Shown here piece by piece: positions 51,070 through 61,888 of a stretch of DNA of 64,000 bases. Under the pieces are notes generated by a model. The model worked only from the letters and a program-made list of their open reading frames with translations. It had not been told where the DNA came from and searched no databases. Source of the DNA: Bicyclus anynana (taxonomy: Eukaryota; Arthropoda; Insecta; Lepidoptera; Nymphalidae); contig NC_069093.1 in the NCBI RefSeq assembly GCF_947172395.1, forward strand, positions 4,065,561 to 4,129,560. The letters are read 5' to 3'. The stretch's first letter is position 1. Each line of letters begins with the position of its first letter. The translations under genes were made by a program, and so were the position numbers.

Positions 51070-52045
51070 AAAGGATTGAAGAGAACAAATTAGATCACAT
51101 GTCTATGTATATTCCACACATATTAATTACTATTGCATTTACTGAAGCGCTTTTGGATTTCGATGAAATTTGAAAAATTTTCGCGGATCCGCCATTCCAT
51201 GAGATAAATAGCATTAAATATGATGTGATTTAAATTTTTGAAAGTTCACCTATTTTTAAGTTATATTTATGAAAATTCGTGTTTATATTATGAGATAAAA
51301 AGTGCAAAACATGATATGATTTAAATTTTTAAAACTCTACCCCTAACCACTTCAGCGGCGGGACAAAATATCCCAGCGCTCCAGTCCAGGTTATATTTGT
51401 TGGTCCCTGTCCCCTGTGGTGATAAAACCATTTACTAGGATAAAACTATAGCGTTTATTTCTAAATAAAAATATCGGCATGTAGGTTAAAGTATAGAGAG
51501 CAAATTTACCTATAAATACATACCGCAAACGGTGTTAAACATTTAAGCACCTGCACAGGTGTTAAACCTTATCACTCCGTCAAAATATCATAATAGTTTT
51601 TACTAAGGTTTAGAGGTTGGAAAATTACGTGACCTCTGAAACTATTGAACTAATGCAGGGATAACTTTCTCCGTATATTATGTTATAACTAAAGATTTTT
51701 TTGAACTGTGGTGTAATGTGAAATTTGAGTTTTATACTTGTAAAAGACCAAGGACCAAGCTGATAGTAACTGAAAGACCATCGTCCATTAACATAATAAT
51801 ACTTCGAAGAAAAAATACAAATAACGCACGTCCTACAAATTGCAGCCTGACCATCAATTCTATGTGAATATGTTAAGCTAATATTACTGTTATTACACCG
51901 ACAACCACACCGACACACAGCCAGTGGCGTGCACAAGGCTTTTAACTAGGCAGGTTCTACACGTTCCTCCTCCAATGCAAGTACGTAATGAAACCTCACG
52001 GTAAGCGATGCGTTTATACATCTATGAAGTGCAATGCACTATATG
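51070..52045. other. No gene or repeat recognised
   Basis: AT-rich intronic DNA. TATGATATGATTTAAATTTT-like words repeat twice at 51218 and 51310. The 103-residue minus-strand ORF (51625-51936) has no motif. Confidence 0.4.
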
Positions 52046-52051
52046 CATTTT

Positions 52052-52374
52052 GACGGCCTCCGTTGCGCAGTGGTATGCGTAAGGACTTACAAGACGGAGG
52101 TCCTGGGTTCGATCCCCGGCTGGACAGATTGAGGTTTTCTTAATTGGTTCAGGTCTGGCTGGTGGGAGGCTTCGGCCGTGGCTAGTTACCACCCTACCGA
52201 CAAAGACATACCGCCAAGCGGTACAACAACTGAGTTCCGGTACGACGTCGTGTAGAAACCGAAAGGGGTGTGGACTTCATCCTCCTCCTAACAAGTTAGC
52301 CCGCTTCTATCGTAGATTGCATCATCACTTATTGATTGTAGTCAAGGGCTAACTTGTAAAGATTAAAAAAAAAC
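52052..52374 (+). repeat. SINE-A copy, full head and tail
   Basis: Head GACGGCCTCCGTTGCGCAGT, intact B box GGGTTCGATCCCCGGC, body and A-rich tail; one short deletion near 52330 (CATCACTTATTGATTGTAG). A good reference copy of the family. Confidence 0.9.
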
Positions 52375-52703
52375 ATCAACGTTTCTTGGTAGCAGATATA
52401 AGCATATAAGTATTTTCATGGTTGTGCTGTGACAGGAACAGCTCTGCTACAAAACATTGTATGACAGCATGTTTTTTGATGTTAAAAGGGTCTTGGTTGT
52501 TACTTGCAGATGAAGTCGCAGGCGATGAGTAGATACTTAGATTAATCCTAAATTGAATCTATTGAATAAATAAATCAACAACAATTACTTTATAGTGTCT
52601 TTGAAATGCATTGTTGTCATCTCTTGAGGGTATTGTATATTGTAGACATTCAGTATAAGAGGCATCTCTTGAGGATGTCCCGGTGTTAAAGAGAATTGAA
52701 ATA

Positions 52704-52890
52704 AACAGGGTGTCCCGTAATTAATGGATAAATGGTGGATCCATCACCTGAATCTAACTAATTTGAACAGTTTTGAAAAAATCCCTAGAATGAAATATAC
52801 TTTTATTTTGGGATTTTTCAAAATTTCTATCTTGGATCAGATTTTTCAATGTTGTAGCTGCTGTAATTAAAATTTCATTTTGTTAAACGT
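52704..52890 (+). mobile_element. mariner-type MITE, family K, right end lost
   Basis: AACAGGGTGTCCCGTAATTA, AACAGTTTTGAAAAAATCCC, TATCTTGGATCAGATTTTTC and AATGTTGTAGCTGCTGTAAT match 21585-21795. The right inverted repeat is missing. Confidence 0.7.
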
Positions 52891-53317
52891 TACGAATTAA
52901 ATTACTAATGTACTCTACCATTATTTTTGTAAATTATATTTTATTTGTTTTGTGTGCAATAATTATTTTTCCTTTATTATGATGAACCGATTAAAAAAAA
53001 TCCTTTAAAAAAGTATGAAACTGAAGTGTACCATAATTTTAAAACTTACACTTATAGAGATCTGAAAATTGGTACACGAAAATAAAATTAGAGGAGAATT
53101 AAAATTATCATCATAGAGATCATAGAGGGTCCTCCATGATACAGACTTGGCCTGACGTAAATATTTCTGAATACCGCAGTCTACGATAAAAATATAAGTT
53201 TCACGTCGTCTCTCCATTCTGATGGAAGAGCCGATGGACGTCACGACATGTAACCCAAGGTTCACCGGATCTTCAAACTTTTTGTTTCGCCTATTGCTTC
53301 TCTAATTTTGCGACTCA

Positions 53318-53760
53318 TAAAATATACAAAACGGTTATAAGACCTGTCGTGCTGTATGGATCAGAATGTTGGGCGGTGAAAGGGACAGATAGTAAACTAA
53401 TGCATGTGAACGAAATGCGTATGTTGAGATGGATGTGTGGTGTGACAAGAATAGGTAAAATAAGGAATGAGTATATAAGAAGTCTGAAGGTGTGACAAGA
53501 AAAATTGAGGAGTAGTAGTTTAGCTTGGTATGGACATGTAATGCGTAGGGAGGAAAGTCATATTACTAGAAAAATTTTGAATGTGCAAGTGGAAGGCCAT
53601 AAGAGGAGAGAAAGGCAAAAGAAGAGATGGTTACATTGTGTGAAAGAGGACATGTGTGTAAAACGAGTGGATGATGAGTTGACGAGTAATAGAGACGAAT
53701 GGAAAAGATTGACATATTTTTCCGACCCCACTTAAGTGGGATAAGGGTAAGGAGATGATG
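53318..53760 (+). pseudogene. LINE ORF2 C-terminus, second family
   Basis: The frame reads KIYKTVIRPVVLYGSECWAV, later MRMLRWMCGVTRIGKIRNEY, then a TGA at about 53495. After a frame change come SLAWYGHVMRREESHITRKI and QKKRWLHCVKEDM, ending in SDPT and a GATGATGAC tail. This is the region downstream of the reverse transcriptase in a LINE related to, but distinct from, the RTE copies here. It is 5' truncated and broken. Confidence 0.75.
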
Positions 53761-53769
53761 ACGATGATG

Positions 53770-54235
53770 ATCAATAACAATTACAAACAGCTATATCAAT
53801 AACAATTCAAGGCCAAAGCTTGTCATGTCACATAAGAGTTAACATATAAAATTCCAAATTAAAACCAATTAACAACCAGCAGTCTCACGATACTGTTATA
53901 CCGGTATACCGGTTTATACCGGTAGTTTCACTGCGAGCTAGCCCTACTCAGCAGTAATATGAGTATGATTTTAAAAATTCAATGCATGGAAAAAGACATT
54001 ACAAAAGTCATTAGTAGTCATCAGATAAGGGATGAGGGATGAGCGGATAAATAGGGGCTTCGATAACGTCCGAAAACTTTGTAAAGTATGTACGTGACGC
54101 GGGCAGCCAACCAACTTTTAAACAGAATCTATTTCCATTAACCTAACTCCGAAAACTACTTACCTATCGCATATCTCCTTTACCAAAGTCTTTTTTTGTT
54201 TAATCTTAGAAATCTTGTCGATGAAATATTGTATT
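53770..54235. other. No gene recognised
   Basis: A short tandem GTTATACCGGTATACCGGTT run is at 53895-53925. The rest is AT-rich. Confidence 0.45.
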
Positions 54236-54237
54236 TT

Positions 54238-54755
54238 TATACTTTACTCCTTAAAAATCGATTTTTCATATATAGCCCTCGGTATGAAAAAAATATCATT
54301 ATCATTATCAACCCATATTCGGCTCACTGCTGAGCTCGAGTCGAGCTTAGTCCACCACGCTGTCCCAATGCGGATTGGCAGACTTCACACACGCAGAGAA
54401 CTATAAAAATTCTCTGGTATGCAGGTTTCCTCACGATGTTTTACCTTCACCGTCTAGATACACGTGATATTTAATTTCTTAAAATGCACACAATTGAAAA
54501 AGTTGAAGGTGCATGCCCCTGACCGGATTCGAACCCACACCCTCCGGGATCAGAGGCAGAGATCATATCCACTGGGATATCACAGCTCCTATTCTGCGCA
54601 CCTTTCACTTTTCAGGCGTAAGTGAGACGTACATAGTGTTTGCTGCGGGAGAGAGTGAGACGTACATAGTATGCTGTGGTGCAACATACACCTATTTAGA
54701 CAGTCGATCTGAAATAGTAAACTCCATTCGTGCGTCGGAGCTGACACACGTTTTT
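54238..54755 (+). mobile_element. MITE-H copy split by a SINE-B
   Basis: Left piece TACTCCTTAAAAATCGATTT, TATATAGCCCTCGGTATG. Right piece CCTATTCTGCGCACCTTTCA, GAGACGTACATAGT (twice), AGTAAACTCCATTCGTGCGT, GGAGCTGACACAC. The SINE at 54297-54590 separates them. Confidence 0.7.
54297..54590 (-). repeat. SINE-B inside MITE-H
   Basis: Tail ATCATTATCATTATC at 54294, body with a deletion (CGAGTCGAGCTTAGTCCACC), head GATATCCCAGTGGATATGAT and B box GGGTTCGAATCCGG on the minus strand. Confidence 0.85.
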
Positions 54756-54757
54756 TT

Positions 54758-55320
54758 AACCGACTTCCAAAAAGGAGGAGGTTCTACGTTCGGCTGTATG
54801 TATGTTTTTTTTTTCTAAAATTGGTATGTGGGTAATGAGACCCTCGGGCCTTTTTTTCATAGCATTACATGGTCTTTGAGTTATTATTGACAATAGGTAA
54901 TATCTTTACAAGATTACCTCAAGGATTTATAAGGTAATAACGTAAATACGAAAACTATTGAAGAATACGTTTAGTTTTTTAACGCGTTTTTTTTATATAG
55001 GTAAATCATACCTTCATAGATAAATTAAAAGATAATACTCAAGAAAATACAGAATTTTATTAAAAAATTCTGACTTTTTTCAGACGACTACAACAAAAGT
55101 TACTCGTTAAAATATATATAAAAAAAAAAAACAAAAAAAAAAAAATTAAAAATATAAAGTAAATACAGTTTAAAAAAGGGGTCTAATAAGAACGAAACAA
55201 GAAAATATTTCAGATCGAAATAGAGAAATGTGCAAAAATGCTCATAGTAGAGCTGTCATTATAGACTGCCAAAATCATTACTCTTTCTTTTGGCGTCGCC
55301 GTAGTCGGATAAAAATATAT
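54758..55320 (+). repeat. Dispersed repeat G, copy 2
   Basis: Starts at the AACCGACTTCCAAAAAGGAG edge motif. The right part (AGATCGAAATAGAGAAATGT, ATAGACTGCC, TTTTGGCGTCGCCGTAG) is the reverse complement of 24025-24310. Long A runs lie at 55110-55146. Confidence 0.6.
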
Positions 55321-55329
55321 AAATAGTAC

Positions 55330-55920
55330 ATTTATATTAAAAAAGTAGCATTTTTCTACATTAATTAATTTGATGTATATTCGTCCATTATAATATGCAG
55401 TTCTTTTAATAATATTGTTGCACCATATTTTTCTAACATTAAAACCATTTAATATTCACGTATAACTTAATGTAATTATAATAAAAAGTCTATACATATA
55501 ACTCAGTGTATATATACTCTTATTAAAATAAACTAAATTATAATATTTAGGTATCAAGAGCTCTGGATATGAAAAGCTTTTCTCGCAACTGCACGTTATT
55601 AAAATGTATGTTTCAAAGAAAATACAGCATTAATAAAAGTGTAGGTACATATGGCCTCGGGGGTTACGCTTGTGATTAATAATAAACAAGCGACTTAGCG
55701 TAATTACTAAAATGTACGTGACCTACATAACCGACACACCCGTTAGCACCGTGAAGTATAAAAAGTGGGTGAGGCTAAAGCACAAGTCATGGTGTCAGAA
55801 AATAATATGATAAGCCTTTAACGAAGCTTGTTAACCCGCATTAGAGCAGCGTTGATGACTCCAAATTTCCAAAAATTATATATTTATGTATTATTATATA
55901 TTTTATATAAGTTTATTATT
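55330..55920. other. No gene or repeat recognised
   Basis: AT-rich intronic DNA; no recurrent motif. Confidence 0.4.
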
Positions 55921-55924
55921 TAAT

Positions 55925-56215
55925 AATTATTGTTAGCGACGCCGCAAAAGTATTTCCGATCGGTCCGTGAGCTCACCCTGGGGTCATGCCTGAAAATCAG
56001 CACTACAGCTCTCAACTGTAGTATCGAGCTGAGGCAGCGCCCCATTCAGCTGAATTTCTTTATTTTATTATTATACTAAGTACAGCCAGTAATTTAAGTA
56101 GGTATCTTTAAGTAGCTTGTAATCTCCGTTAGTATTAGTTTGTAATTTCTTCTTGATTTTTTAATTTGTTTTTTTAGCTGAATAAAGGATTTTATTATTA
56201 TTATTTAAAAAAAAA
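55925..56215 (+). mobile_element. LINE 3' UTR with TTA tail
   Basis: TTAGCGACGCCGCAAAAGTA, GAGCTCACCCTGGGGTCATG, GAGCTGAGGCAGCGCCCCAT then GCTGAATAAAGGATTTTATT with TTATTATTATT. An AATAAA directly before a trinucleotide tail marks the 3' end of a LINE. No coding part is present. Confidence 0.55.
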
Positions 56216-56331
56216 ACTTAAAGAGGGTTTGTTTTTGACATAATTATGCTACTATGAAGTGGCTTTTATAAGATAGAGCAGATATCCACGACTACGTCTA
56301 AGTCCACAAATCACACATTTTAGTTACGTAT

Positions 56332-56585
56332 ATTCGCGAAGCTGAAATGGGCAGGCCATATAGTTCGAAGAGCCGATGGACGTTAGGGTCCCAAGGTGCT
56401 GGAGTGACGACCCCGCACCGGAAAGCGCTGTGTTGGTCGACCCCCCACTAGATGGACCGAAGACATCAAGCAGATTGCAGGGAGCCGCTGGATGCTGGCG
56501 GCTAGAGACTGTTTTGTTTGGAAGTCCAAGCAAAAGGCATATGTCCAGCAGTGGACGTCCATCGGCTGATAATGATGATGATGAT
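56332..56585 (+). pseudogene. RTE-clade LINE 3' fragment
   Basis: Frames give KLKWAGHIVRRADGR, then WSDDPAPESAVLVDPPLDG and SSRLQGAAGCWRL, ending in ATATGTCCAGCAGTGGACGT and a GATGATGATGAT tail. It is broken by at least one frameshift. Confidence 0.8.
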
Positions 56586-56708
56586 ATTCCGGTATAAAAT
56601 TAGCTTATGTATTTATATAGATATGTATTAATATAGTTCTATTTCTATTTCAAAAACATTATCCTCGTTCTGACGAAGTTTAGTAACTAGTATAGTAACT
56701 ACTGCTAC

Positions 56709-57125
56709 AAATGGCTAGTTACAACGATACGTATAATTTTTTTTGTAAGTGGACACTTACAAAACTCAACAAATATGTATAGAAGTGACGAGTCATCGAA
56801 CCTGTATAACTTGATTCAGAGCAACCTTACAACATTTATGCGATACTAACTATTGTTTCAAATGGGCAGTTCTAACGATACGTATCAGTTTTTTTTCTTA
56901 GCGGTCACTTTTGAAAATTGACAAAATGTATGGAAATAACGAATCTTTGAACCTGTATAACTTCGTTCAGAGTCACTTGACAACTTTTATGCCATATTAG
57001 ATATTGCTCCAAATAGCTAATTCTAACGAGTCGTGCCATTTTTTTTGTTGGCCGGCACTTTAAAAAAGAGCCCAAAAATGTATGGAGCGTGAATGATCTC
57101 CTTTAGCTAGATTTGTCAAGTTACC
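56709..57125 (+). repeat. Tandem array, 151-bp units
   Basis: Three units start at 56709, 56860 and 57011, exactly 151 bp apart, each with AAATRGCWAGTT, TAACGAKWCGT, then an oligo-T, a GGNCACTT word, AAAATGTATGGA-like, CCTGTATAACTT and ACTTTTATGC. The third is partial. Units differ by roughly a quarter of positions, so the array is old. Confidence 0.8.
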
Positions 57126-57477
57126 TACGGCGTGAAAAATTATAAGCAAACACTAATTTGTATGTTAAATTGGATTGCGGTTGTCCTTAATGATGAGAGA
57201 GAGAGAGCAACCAGAAGTCTAAGTCGGACGAAAACAAGGAAGAAAAAGGTATCTTAAGAGCGAACTGGATATATTAACACTTTCATCATTAAAACTTAAG
57301 TGGCGTGTTAATGAAGTCCTCCACTGCGTCGTTGGTTTTGTGGTTCAAAAGGTCATGAGGTCATGATGTCATTAGGTTCTAGTTTTGTTTGATGTTACAA
57401 CCGGAACATGAATTACTAGTTTCGTTTGATGTTACAACCCTTTATCCCTATTAAATGTCGTCTATCATTGTAATTAA

Positions 57478-57990
57478 CATCTGCCGGTCAATTCGCTAAC
57501 TTTGACGTACGATAGCTACTCGTATCTAATATTTTTAACATGAAATTAATAACAATCGCATTTTACGTATTCCGTCGAGCCCATTCATTGTTAACAAAAA
57601 GTGCAATGTCAAGTAGGAAATGTCATCTACCTACTCTATGATATCCACGAACGATTTTTCAGTAATAATAATAATAATAAATACTTATACTTAAACAATA
57701 CACATCACTATCTAGCCCCAAAGTGAGCATACAGAATAGCTTGTGTTATGGGTGTTAAGATAGTTGATATTATAATATTGATATATAATTATATACTACA
57801 TATAAATACTTATATAATGTATAAATACACACAGACACTGGAAAACACTCATGCTCATCACACAAATATTTTCTAGTTGTGGGAATCGAACCCACAGCCG
57901 TGGATGCAGAAAGCAGGGTCACTACCCACTGCGCCACGCGGCCGTCAAAGCCGTTCAGTAGGCACCAGATGACATTTTTTTGCCTATAAT
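57478..57990 (+). repeat. Dispersed repeat J, copy 2, split by SINE-C
   Basis: TCAATTCGCTAACTTTGACG, AAATGTCATCTACCTACTCT and ATGATATCCACGAACG precede the SINE; GGCACCAGATGACATTTTTT follows it. Compare 45425-45590. Confidence 0.55.
57664..57946 (-). repeat. SINE-C, full-length copy
   Basis: On the minus strand: head GACGGCCGCGTGGCGCAGTG with A box, B box GTGGGTTCGATTCCCACAAC, body with TGTGTGATGAGCATGAGTGT, and a TTATTATTATTATT tail. It is the reference for the split copy at 23405-24021. Confidence 0.85.
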
Positions 57991-58074
57991 CTCAATTTTG
58001 ATCAGTTAGCATTAAATAAATTCTGAATATGAATACACGTGAAACTAATTACTAACAATAAGTAGTTGGTAAAT

Positions 58075-58266
58075 CTATACTATTATTACACTGAGGTAAA
58101 GTTTGTTTTGTAGGGGGTAATCTCTAGATCTACTAAATCGATTTGGAAAATTCTTTTACAACTAGAAAGCCAAAATATTTCTGAGTATCGTAGGCTATAT
58201 TTTATCCCCGTTCTTACGGGAACGGGTAGGTACTACGGATGTAAAACCATGGTGCGTCGGCTAGTT
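58075..58266 (+). mobile_element. Helitron-like element with clear ends
   Basis: TCTATACTATTATTACACTG at the start and GCGTCGGCTAGTTA at the end. GGGGGTAATCTCTAGATCTA and TATTTTATCCCCGTTCTTAC inside. Confidence 0.75.
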
Positions 58267-58269
58267 AGT

Positions 58270-58680
58270 TTATGTCTACTAACAAACGTCAAAGTTAGGG
58301 AAATGGCCTGCTGATAGCGATCGTTACAGTATAACATTATCACCCACTTTCCGACCAGCAGTATGGTATGTCAAAGCAGCAAATTCTCTCTCCTATGAGA
58401 AAGGCCAAGCCTTCTCAAAAAGAGGAGAGTACGAGTAGCTCTTCGAATCCCATAGCAATCCTTGGTTTTCATCACCAAACCCCTAAATGACAGTCACAAC
58501 CTATTTATGTGCAAAGTTCTCATTAATACAAATCAATCAAGCCCAAACACAAGGTAACTGCTGTAAATCGCCGAGGAATTCCCTCGTCAGTTTTTTGGCT
58601 CCATCATCAGATCGATTTTAAACCTTCATGAAATTGTAGTGCTTAAAAGTACTAAATGGAAAAGTTTACAAACACACTAA
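58270..58680. other. No gene recognised
   Basis: An AAACGTCAAAGTTAGGG word at 58277 recalls repeat J. TTCTCTCCTATGAGAAAGGC / GCCTTCTCAAAAAGAGGAGA at 58390-58425 is an imperfect inverted repeat. Confidence 0.4.
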
Positions 58681-58689
58681 ACACCTATA

Positions 58690-58910
58690 TAATTTTCGAA
58701 AGTTCCCCTCAAGTTCTCCAGGTTTCCATCATCAGATCTTGACATGATGGCAATGGGACCAAATGGGGACTATACCGTTTCAAACAAAAAAGAATTTTTG
58801 AAATCGGTCCAGGCGTCTTTGAGTAATCGGTGTACATACATAAAAAAAAAAAATACCGACCGAATTGAGAACCTCCTCCTTTTTGAAGTCGGTTAAAAAT
58901 ACAACACAAT
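58690..58910 (-). repeat. Dispersed repeat with AACCGACTTC end
   Basis: On the minus strand it starts AACCGACTTCAAAAAGGAGG and passes GATTACTCAAAGACGCCTGG, ACCGATTTCAAAAATTC and GATGATGGAAACCTGGAGAA. The element class is unknown; it is often seen in lepidopteran DNA. Confidence 0.5.
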
Positions 58911-58999
58911 ACAGCTTGGTCACCCAAATATTTTATATGTTAATACTGTACTGGGTCCTTTATCAGTTTATATTCCGTTATAACTACATTATACTCTCA

Positions 59000-59660
59000 C
59001 ATAAAATCAAATTGATGCCAAACTTAGATAGTGGAAATAGAAGCTTGTAGAACTACGAGCAAAACCTCGTCCGCTCCAGGCAAGTGCTTCCCGAAATTAC
59101 CTCTGTGGAACACGTCTCGTATTTTAGGGAGAAATTATATTTTATTGCCCTATATACGCTGGTCATAATTTGAATATAAACAGACAACCATTGTTATTGT
59201 TGGGAAGATAAAGAGTGAAGTTTGTGAAATACCTTGTTTTTGATAACCCTAACGTTGGTTTTTTGTTTGCTAGTGGTTTTGAGTGTAGTGAAATTTTGTC
59301 TTAAAGCTCATTTGGGTAATAGGTACAATCAATGTGTTTATTTTTAACCAAATACAGAAAACCAGCCAATTGCATGTCGGGCCACGCGCAAGAGCCTATT
59401 TGGCATAAAACCGCCTTCAAACCGATTAATTAAAAGACATAGATACGATGTTATTTTTCGCTTTTCAAAGTAATGCACCTTTGAAGTCGGTTAAATTTTT
59501 TGTTAAAAAGATTTTTTGCTAATAAGGATTTAGTATAGTCAGACCTTTTTTAGTTATGTCTGGCTCAAGCGTTATGCATTTAGCTTCGTAGCCAACCTAC
59601 AAAAAACACCGTTAACGATTTTTTAGAAAACTTTACAGGTTTCTAGCTCTTGGTTTATAT
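59000..59660. other. No gene recognised
   Basis: A repeat-edge word (TTTGAAGTCGGTTAAATTTT) is at 59471. Nothing else recurs. Confidence 0.4.
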
Positions 59661-59665
59661 AACAC

Positions 59666-59793
59666 TTGTTGACGCCGCGCGGTTTCAACAGAATTTCAGA
59701 ATTTTTCAAATCGGACCAGTAGTACCTAAGATTAGCGCGTTCAATCAATCAAACAAACAAACAAACTCTTCAGCTTTAAATATTAGTATAGAT
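59666..59793 (-). mobile_element. Helitron-like element, internal deletion
   Basis: TTGACGCCGCGCGGTTTCA joins directly to ACAGAATTTCAGAATTTTTC, so the central GGGATAAAATATAGCC block is gone. The start (minus strand) ATCTATACTAATATTTAAAG is intact. Confidence 0.7.
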
Positions 59794-60201
59794 TTACAAG
59801 ATAAATCTCCTCACCAAGATCAAACAGATCACCTCATAGTTTTATTATTATACTTTACAAAAACAATAGCTAAAGAATGTCGTAAAACAAGCACAAAACA
59901 ATAATATTCTATCCCAAGTGTCAATAAAATCCACACCATACGCTTATCAACATCATTAGAGGGGACGAAAGAACAACGCATTCGATAAAACAAAATGGCG
60001 CCATCATATGAATCGTGTGAAACAATAGCCGGTGATAATGTGTATAAAAGGTGTTTGCGGAATACGGCGAGACGAGAAATTTACGAGATGGGGGATAATA
60101 AAACGGCGTCTTACATGAGAATAATATGCCACAATCTTGTGCGAGTGTAAGGAATCGTGGGCATTGTTAATTTTAATTGTATGCATTTGATACTGAGTAA
60201 G

Positions 60202-60204
<3 letters not shown>

Positions 60205-60248
<44 letters not shown>
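60205..60248. repeat. TA microsatellite, about 22 units
   Basis: Uninterrupted alternating TA. Confidence 0.95.
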
Positions 60249-60250
<2 letters not shown>

Positions 60251-60284
60251 TAAATTATTTATTTACATATTATAATGTATTGCA

Positions 60285-60448
60285 CCTTCCCGCTCTTTCT
60301 TCGCAAGTTCTCTCGTCAGGAGTTGCCTGGTAGAGATTACTTATAGTAATAAGGCCGCCTTTGCATGCTAAGTTAATTAAATGTTTTTAATGTTTCAATT
60401 TATAATTGTATTTTTGTGTGCAATAAATTATTTCTTCTTCTTCTTAAG
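60285..60448 (+). mobile_element. LINE 3' UTR with CTT tail (Jockey-like)
   Basis: TTGCCTGGTAGAGATTACTT, ATAAGGCCGCCTTTGCATGC, GTGTGCAATAAATTATTTCT and TTCTTCTTCTT. The same 3' UTR is on the other strand at 13630-13742. Confidence 0.65.
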
Positions 60449-60462
60449 ATTTGAGTGGCTAT

Positions 60463-61247
60463 ACTACAGCCGTTCTAGATGAGTACTGATTACCAACAAA
60501 CATTATTATATTATTAAACATTAAAAATGAGGGTATAAGTCTCTAGTCATTTCAATCCTGATAATAAATTTAATTAACCTGTTCTTAAATTAATGAAAAT
60601 AAATTTGATTAATAAGCTTAGAACACTTAGTTATGGTTCATCATCATCATCATCATATCAGCCGATGGACGTCCACTGCAGGACATAGGCCTTTTGTAGG
60701 GACTTCCAAACATCACGATACTGAGCCGCTTGCATCCAGCGAATCCCTGCGACTCGCTTGATGTCGTCAGTCCACCTGGTGGGGGGTCGGCCAACACTGC
60801 GCTTACTAGTGCGGGGTCGCCATTCCAGCACTTTGGGACCCCAACGTCCATCGGCTCTTCGAACTATGTGCCCCGCCCATTGCCACTTCAGCTTCGCAAC
60901 TCGTTGAGCTATGTCGGTGACTTTGGTTCTTCTGCGGATCTCCTCATTTCTGATTCGATCACGCAGAGATACTCCTAACAAAGCTCGTTCCATCGCCCGC
61001 TGTGTGACTCTGAGCCTTCTTATGAGGCCCATAGTTAACGACCAAGTCTCGGAACCATAGGTCATCACTGGCAACACGCACTGTTCGAAGCGAAGTCATG
61101 GTTAATATATTTTATATAACATTTTATAAACAAACCATACATAATTTAAAATAAATAAGTTAGGAAATGACATGCGCTTTCTACCTTCATTTGTAATTTA
61201 TTTGTTGGTAAACAGTACTCATCTAGAAAGGCTGTTGTATAGATATG
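60463..61247. mobile_element. Inverted-end segment containing an RTE fragment
   Basis: ATACTACAGCCGTTCTAGAT GAGTACTGATTACCAACAAA (60463-60502) and its reverse complement with few changes (61202-61245) bound a 785-bp segment. The end sequence is related to Repeat E. The RTE fragment occupies the middle. Confidence 0.6.
60655..61098 (-). pseudogene. RTE-clade LINE C-terminus, best-preserved fragment
   Basis: An open frame of 139 codons (60658-61077): MLPVMTYGSETWSLT, AMERALLGVSLRDRIRNEEI, AKLKWQWAGHIVRRADGRWG, RSVGRPPTRWTDDIKRVAG and RDVWKSLQKAYVLQW, ending at the family 3' UTR and an ATGATGATGATG tail. This is the region after the reverse transcriptase. The reverse transcriptase itself is missing, so it is a 5' truncated copy. 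Its sequence differs from the 42-44 kb element, so at least two RTE subfamilies are present. Confidence 0.85.
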
Positions 61248-61371
61248 ATATTCATCATTATCATAATTTCATATGCGATATTTTTAAATGTATAAATGTC
61301 TGTCTGGGTTTTCTCAAGTGCTTAAAATTTACTCGGTACAAAAACATAAACAAACCTTTTTAAACTTTAGT

Positions 61372-61560
61372 CTGTCTGTCTGTTTGTCTGGTATAATCTT
61401 CGGAACAGCTGAACTGATTTGAATGGGAATTTCATTGAAAGATAGAGGTGGTTATGAAGCAACATAATATGTGCTATATTTTATCCCAAAAAACACCGTG
61501 GCTCCTGCGGGATTTGTGAATAACTAGTTTTACTGGACGAATTCGCGGGCGTCCCCTAGT
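61372..61560 (+). mobile_element. Helitron-like element
   Basis: GTCTGTCTGTCTGTTTGTCT, AACAGCTGAACTGATTTGAA, TATTTTATCCCAAAAAACAC and GAATTCGCGGGCGTCCCCTA with CTAG at 61556-61559. Same subfamily as 21385-21582. Confidence 0.75.
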
Positions 61561-61561
61561 C

Positions 61562-61773
61562 CAATCATACTAATATTGTAAACGTGAAAGTATGTTCAGA
61601 GGTTTGGATGTTTGTTACACTTTATCGCCGCAACTACGGAACTTATTTGACTGATATATGGAATGGAAATAGATTTTACTCTGGCTACTTTTCATCCCGG
61701 AAAAATCTATGAATCCCGCGGGATTTGTGAAAAACTGAATTCCACGCGGACGAAGTTGCGGGCGTCCGCTAGT
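61562..61773 (+). mobile_element. Helitron-like element, tandem with the previous one
   Basis: CATACTAATATTGTAAACGT at the start; CCACGCGGACGAAGTTGCGG, GCGTCCGCTAGTTGG at the end. It ends only about 115 bp before the acceptor of exon 2. Confidence 0.8.
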
Positions 61774-61888
61774 TGGTCATATTTAAAAATAACGCATAAA
61801 TTCTTTTTTTTAAATAAATAGGTATGTGTATTCTGTGGAAAGGTCTTAATTACACGACCAATATTCCAATTACGAATTATTGTTTCAG

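Larger units (their letters stand above)
33530..61888 (+). other. Intron 1 of the lectin-domain gene, 28.4 kb
   Basis: Donor GTCAGT at 33530 and acceptor TTATTGTTTCAG ending at 61888. Long first introns are common in lepidopteran cell-surface genes. It is filled with SINEs, Helitron-like elements, MITEs and LINE pieces in both orientations, including an intact antisense RTE reverse-transcriptase ORF. I found no other exon candidate with a matching domain inside it. Confidence 0.7.

Noticed and set aside
51625..51936. 103-residue minus-strand frame with several Cys
   Set aside because: The CTPLAVCRCGCRCNN start suggests a Cys-rich peptide, but the rest is low-complexity AT-rich translation and no splice or signal-peptide structure supports it.
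52052..52120. tRNA-like sequences with A and B boxes (also at 4690, 29006, 57946, 63490)
   Set aside because: They lack pairing acceptor stems and are followed by the same body in many copies. They are SINE heads, not tRNA genes.
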